A stretch of 64,000 nt of DNA from Argopecten irradians. Lineage: Eukaryota > Mollusca > Bivalvia > Pectinida > Pectinidae. This document shows, in pieces, positions 22,501 through 33,800 of this stretch. Where the stretch lies: assembly GCF_041381155.1 (NCBI RefSeq), contig NC_091144.1:19539544-19603543 (forward strand), given 5' to 3'. Every line of letters begins with the position of its first letter. Within the stretch, counting starts at the first letter, position 1. The notes beneath the pieces are model-generated. The model saw nothing but the letters and a program-made list of their open reading frames with translations, searched no databases and was not told where the DNA came from. The translations under genes were made by a program, and so were the position numbers.

Positions 22501-24766
22501 TATCGGCCAGGCAGGAGACTGGAGGCTGGAGGTAGATCTCAATCAGAGATTAACTTTTCCGGATATTGTTCCCACCAACCTCAGACCGGATATGGTTCTA
22601 TGGTCACCAGGAACAAAGAAAGTCATCATTATCGAACTAACAGTCCCATGGGAGGAAAGGCGCAGTGAAGCACATGAAAGGAAGAGGGCGAAGTACGAGG
22701 CACTGCTGACGGAATGCAGGGAGCAGGGCTGGCATACATGGAACTACCCTGTTGAGGTTGGATGTAGAGGCTTCCCTGCACAGTCTGTGTGGAGAATGCT
22801 ATCTGCATTAGGGTTGTCGGGCAGGACCAGAAGGACAGCAGTGCAGAGGATGGCTAAGGCAGCAGAACGATCTTCATGCTGGGTGTGGATGAAGAAGGAC
22901 ACCAGTAGCTGGACACCCACCACCGACGCGCAGTGACTGATCATCACTGTGGACCCCCCATCCTGAGAGTGTACCGAGTAAGGGGTCGAAACACGCAATG
23001 AGGGATGGCCTCGGCTGAGGACGTCGGCGGTGCTGCAGCATACCATCACAGCTGTATTTAGGTAATTAGCATCCCCTCCTTTTTTTAGATATTAATTTTA
23101 TTTACATTGAATTAATTGCAGACTGAAAATATCAAAAGTATGTAGGTTTCTTACTGATTTCTTTTGCATATTGATTTATGTCTTATTTTGTACAATAATT
23201 TTATGAAAGGCTAGTCCAAATTGGTTCTAATAAGTGTCCCTGTAGTGTCTAACGAATCTAATCGACGAATTTAATCGGACAAACCACAGAAACGTCCTCT
23301 TCAAAGATGGCGCTTTATTAGAGAGCGAACTAGGGGCAGTAACTCTAACATGTAAACTCGACTAGTCACATTTAAGGTCGCACACCACTAAAGTATAATA
23401 CACATGATACTACAGTCCCCTTATTTGTTTCAATTTTCAATTGCCTTTGGTGCTTATTGGGTTCCATTTGGTAATTGGTCTTTCACCTGAGCATGATACA
23501 CGCCAAGTATCAGGGGTCTAGGATTCTTGATTATTCAGAAGAATTGGTTGTAAAGGTACATTGTATAATGATCCAATACTACCCAATTAACCCTGAATGA
23601 AATCAAGGTATTAATTTACACATCTTTGAAGTCCTTTGACCTTATCACTCTTGTGGTTCTTAATAGAAGTTGTTAAACAATTTAAGTGGACTTGACGGAA
23701 GCATGGAAGAAGATCAATGCCTTTTTATCGAAGACTTGCTAGTCATTTATTCAAGTATACTCTAGGTCAAATATGTAATAAATTAATGAGAAAAACTTAT
23801 CTAAAGAAGCTTGGTTTACTTTGATTGTAATTGGTTTAATGTACTATAAACAGCCACCATCATTTAAGGATGTGATATAGGTTTAAGTGGAGGAAAGCAA
23901 CAGTATCCAGAGAAAAACAGCCAAGTAGTGATCAGCACCTGGCAACTGGTTATTGATATTTTATATTCTTTATAATTATAAATGAATAAAAAGCAAAATA
24001 CTGTATGTAATGGAACCCAAAATAACTAAATGTAATCTTAATCAAAAGTAAAAAAAAGAAATCAAACAACCCAACAATATACCTGCAGCTCTTCTATGAC
24101 AAAATATGGCTTCCTCTGGTTTCCCTGATTTTAGCATCATGTCTGCTTTCCTACCTTGTTGGTGTGCCTATGTGGAAGGGAAAGAAATGGGCGGATCAGA
24201 CATACCTAGCATTCTTTGAATACTGGCAGTGAAACAATATTTTAGATCCAAAAATAATATTATTTTTGTGCACGTTCATTCAGTCAACAGTAACATAAAA
24301 TTTCAAAATGTCATGAATATGTTTTCATACAAAGGTATTCTGAATTTGCATATTACAGAGTAATCTGCCTTTTCAGCCCTTTCAGCCCCTCATCCAGCAT
24401 GTTACAAGCCTAATAATTAAAGTTTCTGACAAGTTGTTTAAGATTTTATCCTTCCAGGGTATTTGCCACTTAGGACAAACAAGGTTATTCATTTGAACAA
24501 ATTTTGAAGCCCTTCATCCCAACATATATACATACCTATCAAGTTATCAACAACGACAATATTTTCTGTTTCTAAATTTAGTTTTTACAGACATCTTATC
24601 GGATCTACGATTGTCAAAGTATATGTATTTTAAATAATGGTAAAATATTGATAAACTGTATATCAATATGAAGTTATAGTAACTTCTGTAATCAACACAT
24701 TTGTGATATTTGTAGGTTTTATAGCTTGGATAACAGATTATTTACCGAATTTAAAGCGGAATCCAT
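19556..24766 (-). CDS. NRBF2: Nuclear receptor-binding factor 2 (autophagy PI3KC3 cofactor)
   Basis: Four coding exons on the minus strand: 24766-24746 (MDSALNS), 24167-24083, 20828-20698 and 20089-19556, joined through good GT-AG sites with matching phases. The product is 256 residues; the human one is 287. The N-terminal MIT domain is clear (AHQQGRKADMMLKSGKPEEA, then FCHRRAAEYLLQAMQL). The C-terminal coiled coil shows DDKTVIEELTLQNAELRKHV, close to human DDKTIIEEQATKIADLKRHV. The tail contains FELPPLEQP, like the human NLPPLDFP region. In vertebrates NRBF2 binds ATG14/Beclin-1 and stimulates VPS34 complex I; that function is carried over by homology. Intron 2 (20829-24082) holds a LINE fragment in the opposite orientation, and intron 3 holds a small MITE. 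It shares a promoter region with BNIP1. Confidence 0.93.
20497..20627. mobile_element. 131-bp foldback MITE with 10-bp target duplication
   Basis: Arms run from CAATCTTATTAAAATTAG to CTAATTTTAATTATATTG, pairing over nearly the whole length through ACGATACTCTATGTTACG and its complement. AATGAACCAT is directly repeated at 20487-20496 and 20628-20637. A 10-bp duplication points towards a MULE-type enzyme. Located in NRBF2 intron 3. Confidence 0.8.
21250..23065 (+). mobile_element. 5'-truncated LINE with restriction-like endonuclease (R2/NeSL/Hero-like)
   Basis: The translation starts at the RT catalytic region (DLTITTDTHVQARW) and continues through KPRKSRSLIIKKG, GLPGKFKAWMYQHGLLPRL and the RT thumb. 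Then comes a zinc-knuckle-like CPLCGQRGTLQHILTSC and a C-terminal endonuclease region with RPDMVLWSPG, IIIELTVPWEE and KRAKYEALL, matching the PD-(D/E)xK style of restriction-like endonuclease LINEs. The N-terminal part and most of the RT are absent, as usual for 5' truncation. The frame shifts twice between about 21945 and 22020, where GTTAVGRQGLGTSK and WKKADVTERRSLVQ read in successive frames, so this copy is dead. The stop is at 22934-22936, followed by a GC-rich 3' UTR to about 23065. It lies antisense in NRBF2 intron 2. Confidence 0.8.
23070..24080. other. NRBF2 intron 2 remainder with one worn repeat
   Basis: No exon seen. About 23833-23955 is a worn copy of the CAGCCAGGGTCAT-type repeat (ATTTAAGGATGTGATATAGG, GTGGAGGAAAGC, CACCTGGCAACTGG). 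Confidence 0.5.
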
Positions 24767-24889
24767 CTGTCAAGTTTTTTTCACCGGAAAAACAATATCG
24801 GTGTCTAATACTAAACATGGTTGCGTACTCCAGTTCCGTAACTTCACTTCCGGTTTCATTTTCATTTTCATTGATGTGGCAAAATAGAC
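24767..24889. promoter_or_regulatory. Head-to-head NRBF2/BNIP1 promoter region
   Basis: Only 123 bp separate the two start codons, so both 5' leaders and the core promoters must lie within or very near this interval (unless upstream non-coding exons exist). ACTTCCGG at 24846-24853 (CCGGAAGT on the minus strand) is an ETS/GABP-type site, a common element of bidirectional housekeeping promoters. TTTTTTCACCGG lies nearby. No TATA box is evident in either direction. Confidence 0.7.
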
Positions 24890-27800
24890 ATGGCTGCAGA
24901 AGACATCCACGTGCGCCTGTGTTTACAAGAAATCGTTAGGCTAGATCTTGAAGTAAAAGCTCTCATTCAGGTAAAGAATGATGATTTTTATCGTCGAACT
25001 ATTTTAATCTTGATCATTAGCAGATCTAAATGAGAAGGCCTAAAATTTCTCAAGCTCTCCAATATTGTTGATAATATGTATGTTAATGCCTTCATTAGAT
25101 CATATCTAGACGAAAATATTTAACACTTTCATGATGCATGGGTATACAATATTGATTTTTGCACAGTAAAATAATAAATATGGTAATTGTTATTATACTT
25201 ATTAATAGTAACAGGTTTTAGTTGTAAATAATTGTGTACATGTTCACTTTCTATACATTGTATGTGCTCTTGGAAGCCCCTTCAACTAAGTTGTAGATTG
25301 GCATACCATGCAGCCATTATACTCCAGGGGTTACTATCACTGTCATTATGATTACATTTTTGTTGTTGTATATCCAAATGTCAGTGATAGTATTCCCTGG
25401 ATCATTGACAATAATCCAGGTGTTGCGGGCCCAATGTCCCTAACTGGTGGCACACACAAAATATATACTAAACTACATTGAATTTGTATTGCATATACTA
25501 GACCAGAGATATCCTCGATACTCCATACTCCAGGGTTTCCGATCACTTATGATCTCTACATCCCTGGACTATCTCATAGTAAAACTTGAGGCAACAGAAC
25601 AGAACAGGTAATTTAGTCCTTTGCTCTACATCAAAAGAGCCGCATAACCGTATACACTGTGGTTGACTGTGTGGCTTTGAAGTTGGGAGTCACTCTCATT
25701 GTAGTCTTCAAAGGAAATTTTTGCTGACCTGTGTTTGGTTAAGATTTTTTTCCTCTGAGCTGCCTCCAGTTTTACTATGATATATTCCAGTGATGTAGAG
25801 ATCGTAAGTGATTGGAACCCTTGGAGTATCGAGGATGGTCCAGAGAATACTTTTCTTTATCACAACCGGTTAAATATTGTATTAGTAACCCAGTTAACCA
25901 ATTGCAAAACTCTATTTGAAAGTTTACAGAATAAAAGGGAATTAATTCATCCGGAGCAATTATTGACTTACCTGTTACTTTTTAGGTCACCTATGACGAA
26001 GTCTCAAATGACCTATTCGAATCGCCTTTTGTCTGTCGTCGTGCGTCGTCCTTCGTCTGTCGTATGGCGATAAACAATTTACTTTTTCGACTTCTTCTCC
26101 AAAACTATCGAACCAAATTTGTTGAAATTTTGCAGAAACCTTCCATAGCCAAAGGTCAACCAGAATTGTGAATTATATGGTCCCAGCCCCCCAGGGGCCT
26201 GAGGGGTGGGGCCAAAAGGGGTCAAATAGGCTAAAACTTCAAAAACCTTCTTCTGAAATTCCAGAAATGGCAGAATCAAATACTCTTCATAGATTGAAAG
26301 GTCTTGAGATCCTTTACAAAAATCGTGAATTATATGACCCTGTGGTCTCATGTTTCCCCCTGAGGAGGGGGTCAAGTTTACTATAGTTAATATAGGAAAA
26401 ACATATTTATGAATGTTATTTGCTTATTTTTCATAGGAAATTAGTCAAACTGGGTTAGAATTATTAGCCTGAGATAGCATTTTCAAAAAGTGAAATTTAT
26501 GAAATCACTGACACTGACTGACTTCTTTATTGGTTTTGTTGTTTTAACGTTGGCAAAGCAAATTGGAATAGCATTTTATCGTCATATCCATATTTGTCCT
26601 GGCCGACCCCCAGGGGCCTTAGTGGCAGGGCCAAAAGGGGTCAAAGAGGCTAAAACTTCAAAAATCTTCTTCTGAATTCACAGAATTGATGGAACCAAAT
26701 ACTCTTCATAGATTGAAACGTCTTAAGGCCCTTTTAAAAATGTTTGAATTTTATGGCCCTGGGATCTCAGATTTTCCCCTGGGGAGGGAGTAAAATTTAC
26801 TATAGTTTATATAGGAAAAACACATTGATGAATATTATTTGCTTAGTTTTAACAGGAAATGAGTCAAACTGGGTTATAATTATTAGCCTGAAATAGCATT
26901 TTAACACCATATCCATATTGGTCCTGGCCGACCCCCAGGGACCAGAGGGGCGGGGCCAAAATGGGTCAAAATGGCTAAAATTTCAAAAATCTTCTTCTGA
27001 ATCACTGATTTGATGAAACCAAATAATCTTCATAGATTAAAAAGTGAAATTTATAAAATCACTGACACTGACTGACTAGTTTGGTTTTGTTGTGTAACGT
27101 TAGCAAAGCAAATTGGAATTTTAAGCATAAGGTTTGGTAACATAATAAACTAACTATCAAAATGAAAAACAAAAAATAAAAATTTTAATACATGTACGAA
27201 GGTTCAAACTTTAATATTTATTCTAATACGTACATACTTTTTACAGATTTAAACCAACTTTGCAATTTTCTTTCTGTATGAGCACTCAGGTGACCTCTTG
27301 GGCCTCTTGTTTATTTTGAGAATACCAGTGGTAAAACTTTGCCCCCCAACCAGTCTTCACTGCATATATACTTCTGTGATAAGTCCTTTAGATATTTTAG
27401 TACTTTTCTGGTCATATCTGTCACTAGCCCAAGAAACTGGTGTGGGCATCTATCAGTTATAATGTCTATAAGTCTGGTGTCAGGGCCAGAGTATCTCAGG
27501 CTACACCAGACATCTATCTATTATAATGTCTATAATGGTGTCAGGGCCAGAGTATCTCGAGCTAAACCAGACATCTATCTGTCATAATGTCTATAAGTCT
27601 GGTGTCAGGGCTAGAGTATCTCGGGCTACACCAGACATCTATCTGTTATAATGTCTATAAGTCTGGTGTCAGGGCCAGAGTATCTCAGGCTAAACCAGAC
27701 ATCTATCAGTTATAATGTCTATAAGTCTGGTGTCAGGGCCAGAGTATCTCAGGCTACACCAGACATCTATCTATTATAATGTCTATAAGTCTGGTGTCAG

Positions 27801-30800
27801 GGCCAGAGTATCTCGAGCTAAACCAGACATCTATCTGTCATAATGTCTATAAGTCTGGTGTCAGGGCTAGAGTATCTCGGGCTACACCAGACATCTATCT
27901 GTTATAATGTCTATAAGTCTGGTGTCAGGACCAGAGTATCTCAGGCAACACCAGACATCTATCTATTATAATGTCTATAAGTCTGGTGTCAGGGCCAGAG
28001 TATCTCGGGCTACACCACACATCTATCTGTTATAATGTCTATAAGTCTGGTGTCAGGGCCAGAGTATCTCAGGCTACACCAGACATCTATCTGTTATAAT
28101 GTCTATAAGTCTGGTGTCAGGGCCAGAGTATCTCAGGCTACACCAGATATATATCTGTTATAATGTCTATAATGGTGTCAGGGCCAGAGTATCTCGAGCT
28201 ACACCAGACATCTATCTGTCATAATGTCTATAAGTCTGGTGTCAGGGCCAGAGTATCTCGGGCTACACCAGACATCTATCTGTTATAATGTCTATAAGTC
28301 TGGTGTCAGGGCCAGAGTATCTCAGGCTACACCAGACATCTATCTGTTATAATGTCTATAAGTCTGGTGTCAGGGCCAGAGTATCTCGGGCTACACCAGA
28401 CATCTATCTGTTTATAATGTCTATAAGTCTGGTGTGCAGGGCCAGAGTATCTCAGGCTACACCAGACATCTATCTGTTATAATGTCTATAAGTCTGGTGT
28501 CAGGGCCAGAGTATCTCAGGCTACACCAGACATCTATCAGTTATAATGTCTATAAGTCTGGTGTCAGGGCTAGAGTATCTCGGGCTACACCAGACATCTA
28601 TCTGTTATAATGTCTATAAGTCTGGTGTCAGGACCAGAGTATCTCAGGCAACACCAGACATCTATCTGTTATAATGTCTATAAGTCTGGTGTCAGGACCA
28701 GAGTATCTCAGGCTACACCAGACATCTATCGATTATAATGTCTATAAGACTGGTGTCAGGGCCAGAGTATCTCGGGCTACACCAGACATCTATCTGTCAT
28801 AATATATCTATAAGTCTGGTGTCAGGGCTAGAGTATCTCGGGCTACACCAGACATCTATCTGTTATAATGTCTATAAGTCTGGTGTCAGGACCAGAGTAT
28901 CTCAGGCAACACCAGACATCTATCTATTATAATGTCTATAAGTCTGGTGTCAGGGCCAGAGTATCTCGGGCAACACCACACATCTATCTGTTATAATGTC
29001 TATAATGGTGTCAGGGCCAGAGTATCTCAGGCTACACCAGACATCTATCAGTTATAATGTCTATAAGTCTGGTGTCAGGGCCAGAGTATCTCAGGCTACA
29101 CCAGATATATATCTGTTATAATGTCTATAATGGTGTCAGGGCCAGAGTATCTCGAGCTACACCAGACATCTATCTGTCATAATGTCTATAAGTCTGGTGT
29201 CAGGGCTAGAGTATCTCGGGCTACTCCAGACATCTATCTGTTATAATGTCTATAAGTCTGGTGTCAGGACCAGAGTATCTCAGGCTACACCAGACATCTA
29301 TCGATTATAATGTCTATAAGACTGGTGTCAGGGCCAGAGTATCTCGGGCTACACCAGACATCTATCTGTTATAATGTCTATAAGTCTGGTGTGCAGGGCC
29401 AGAGTATCTCAGGCTACACCAGACATCTATCTGTTATAATGTCTATAAGTCTGGTGTCAGGGCCAGAGTATCTCGGGCTACACCAGACATCTATCTGTTA
29501 TAATGTCTTTAAGTCTGTTGTCAGGGCCAGAGTTTCTCGGGCTACACCAGACATCTATCTGTTATAATGTCTATAAGTCTGGTGTCATGGCCAGAGTATC
29601 TCAGGCTACACCACACATCTATCTGTTATAATGTCTATAAGTCTGGTGTCAGGGCTAGAGTATCTCAGGCTACACCAGACATCTATCTGTTATAATGTCT
29701 ATAATGGTGTCAGGGCCAGAGTATCTCGAGCTAAACCAGACATCTATCAGTTATAATGTCTATAAGTCTGGTGTCAGGGCCAGAGTATCTCAGGCTACAC
29801 CAGACATCTATCTGTTATAATGTCTATAATGGTGTCAGGGCCAGAGTATCTCGAGCTAAACCAGACATCTATCTGTCATAATGTCTATAAGTCTGGTGTC
29901 AGGGCTAGAGTATCTCGGGCTACACCAGACATCTATCTGTTATAATGTCTATAAGTCTGGTGTCAGGACCAGAGTATATCAGGCAACACCAGACATCTAT
30001 CTATTATAATGTCTATAAGTCTGGTGTCAGGGCCAGAGTATCTCAGGCTACACCAGACATCTATCAGTTATAATGTCTATAAGTCTGGTGTCAGGGCCAG
30101 AGTATCTCAGGCTACACCAGATATTTATCTGTTATAATGTCTATAATGGTGTCAGGGCCAGAGTATCTCGAGCTACACCAGACATCTATCTGTCATAATG
30201 TCTATAAGTCTGGTGTCAGGGCTAGAGTATCTCGGCTACTCCAGACATCTATCTGTTATAATGTCTATAAGTCTGGTGTCAGGACCAGAGTATCTCAGGC
30301 TACACCAGACATCTATCGATTATAATGTCTATAAGTCTGGTGTCAGGGCCAGAGTATCTCGGGCTACACCAGACATCTATCTGTTATAATGTCTATAAGT
30401 CTGGTGTGCAGGGCCAGAGTATCTCGGGCTACTCCAGACATCTATCTGTTATAATGTCTATAAGTCTGGTGTCAGGGCCAGAGTATCTCGGGCTACACCA
30501 GACATCTATCTGTTATAATGTCTATAAGTCTGGTGTCAGGGCCAGAGTATCTCAGGCTACACCAGACATCTATCTGTTATAATGTCTATAAGTCTGGTGT
30601 CAGGGCCAGAGTATCTCAGGCTACACCAGACATCTATCTGTTATAATGTCTATAAGTCTGGTGTCAGGACCAGATTATCTTGGGCTAATCTGACACAAAC
30701 ACAAATGTATTTAGTAGAGCAGATTGTCAGAACCCTTTAAATTGTGGTTAAGTAATTATATAAACCTCTGTGGATTTGTATAAGATGAATTGTTTTGTGT

Positions 30801-33800
30801 TTTACAGGACATTAGGGAGTGTGCTGATACCAAGGAGGTGCTGGAAGACATCAATGTTGAGGCGAGAGGGAAAGTCAACAAGCTCCGTAAGAAAATTGAG
30901 GTCAATATGTTATACATGTACTTATCAAAGCATTTCTCTGGATATTAGAAAGGAAAACTAGTTTTTGTGATCATTTGATTGTATTGGCACATTTTGAAAA
31001 AGAAAGTTGTACGTAATTTTGATTAGTTTTGATAAAAAGTAAATGAGGCTTATTGCTAAGACTAGGCTTATTGCTAGTGAATTATAATAATGTTGTGACT
31101 TTAAAGTCTCAACTTGAGATGGATCTAAGGTCCATTTATCTGAGAGTAATACAATTCATTTTTATTTGTTTTCATAGTAATCTGACATTCTTTTTCTTCA
31201 TATACTATGAAGCATATAAGCATTGATGTAACTATCTTTTAACTTCATTGGGTTATGAAATGAATTTTTGTTTGCAAACTTTTGTGAGCTTACGCAGATT
31301 CACACACTTTGCAAACAAAATTTCTTTTATACCCCAATGAAGTTAAAACATAATGACATCAATGCTTAAATGATATCATGGTTAAGTATTTTGGTAAAAT
31401 AATTTTCCTGATTTATTTTAAACCTTCCCTAGGAATTGGAAACTTTAGGCTTTGAACAAGATAAGGAGGAGGACAGACAAATAATACACAAGGATGTTGA
31501 GAATCAAAAACAGAGACTTGCCAGGTAACTCACTCACCCCTGTAGACACGTTTGTACTCTTCTAAATTTAAAGCTAGGACAGTCTTTATCAATATTTTAG
31601 GGGACTGCGACTTCAGCTGACCTCTTATTGTTATACCAGTTGTGAATATTGTTCTCATGATTTAAAGGAAAAAAGTTCTGCGAAGCGTCAACTTCTGTTC
31701 ATCATTATGAAATTGAAGTATAATCTCTCAATTTTTAGATTGAAAAAAATTGTTTAGTACGAGTAGAAGACCTAGATTTGTATAAGAACCACATTGATTT
31801 ATGATGGATTTGTTTGAAAGATATTTTTTGTTCATTGTAGTACTGTCAGCAGCCTTAGAAAAACTAATGTTTCTGTGCAACTTAGAATTGATAAATGTGA
31901 AAAGGACTTGCTACTGAAGGGAGGAAATACTGTGAGAAAACGGTAGAGGTAAGTTATCGGTAACATAATGATATACACAAATATACACAATATATTAACT
32001 ACAAAAATCAAAGGGAAGTAACCACAGTGAGAAAACGGTAAGTTATCGGTGACAGAATGATGTATGTATACCAATGAAAATTATAGTGTATTAATTTATT
32101 AAAGGAAGGTAATCAACTAATCCTAAGGTATATACAATACATAGTTACAAAGTAACATTTCCACTGTAAAACTGATTGTAGAATGCAGAGAATATAACAA
32201 ACAAGTCCATCAGCTACAGGGAAGCTGGAAAACAATATTAAAGGGAGATAATTCAAATGAGAAAACGAAGAAGTATAGAGTCTTATAAATTATGATAACC
32301 CACCCGGCCCAAAAAGTATGTTTTAGATGACTTTGGGTTAATGGATTTAAGATTTAATTTGCATATACGTACCTTGGGGTCAAAGGGTCACCAGGTTATA
32401 CAGGTAGAATAGAAGTTCTTTAAATTGCTAATTATCATTAAGTACATTTATATTTATTAATATCAGCAAAAGTCTTGTTGTTTATACATGTTTATAACTA
32501 TTTTGTGTTTGAAAAGGACTGCAAACTCCAAGGAAATATTAGCAAAGAGAGGAGGTGATATATCTGAAAGTCTGATGAGTTTGAATAGAACAATGGCTGC
32601 ACAGGTCCAGAAAAGTGAACTCACAAAGTCTACACTTAGTAAGTTGCTGTATATATTTTGTGTTTATCTAAATAAAAATTGTTATCAAACTACAGCAAGG
32701 TCGTCTCTCTGGGTAAAGATGAGGTTACAAATATTCTGTCTTTGCGTATTACATAGCTATCTCCCTTGCGAGTAGGTATCAATACGGGGTTTCAAGATAC
32801 ATTGGTAAAGTACAATTTACTGTTGGTTAGTCCCACCATCCAGTGACGTAATAGTCACCTGAAGGTGGGACTAATCAACGGTAAATTTTACTTTACCCAT
32901 GTCATTTTTGGATCTTGACACCCCCGTATTGTGACACCATTACTTTGTGAGCAAAATTATGTTGTTTTTTCTTAACAATACTCTGCTAATCTTCTTCAAT
33001 ATAATGTAAATATCAGTACCTACCTGCAATGACCAATAACTCTGTAATATGCAAATACAGAATACCAGTACTTATATGATATTAGCTGTTTTCTCATGCA
33101 GTTTTCACTCCATATGGACCTTTGCTGCCTGTATGGAGAAAACTTTGTAACATTCTGTTTTAAGTGATAATCTTATATACTATATACATCATTTTATTTA
33201 AAAAATATATCTTTCCTACAACAAGAAATATTGGTAGGCCAATTTATTATAATCTTTTATAATTTTGTTATGCACTAGGTACGACTACTGTAAACTAACT
33301 TCCTTTCATGGCTACTAAATTTCACAATTTCCGCTTCAAAACAATTTTGTTGAGATTAAGTTTCACAGATTTAAAATTGAATGGAGATATTTTTTAAATG
33401 TGTAAGAATTGTCATAGATATTAATTTGCAAAGATAAATTTTCTTGAATTTACTATGATCGCAAAATTCAACAAAGATAAATTGCACGCGAAAGAAAGTT
33501 TGTTAAGTGTTAACAGTACGGAGGACTTCACCTAATTGTATAACGGTTTTTGGTATAAAATTCTGTGGTCCCGATTTTTTCCTTCTTTATCTTTGTTTTT
33601 CAACTCCGTGTATTTGCATCAACTTTTTACATGACCTTAAGTTATTTGAATGAAATATCTGGGAAATTCTAAAAATCAAATAGAATATTTTTCAATTTTG
33701 CAATGCATTTCCAGCGAAATTTGTCGATATATGTTTCAAGATACTTTGCTTTTACTAGAAATTGGTGTGGTGACAGATTAACATTATCATATGGCTTGTT

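Noticed and set aside
27440-30688. Many open frames reading MSISLVSGPEYL... repeated
   Set aside because: They are translations of the 64-bp satellite in shifting frames; the period is not a multiple of three and no frame runs through.
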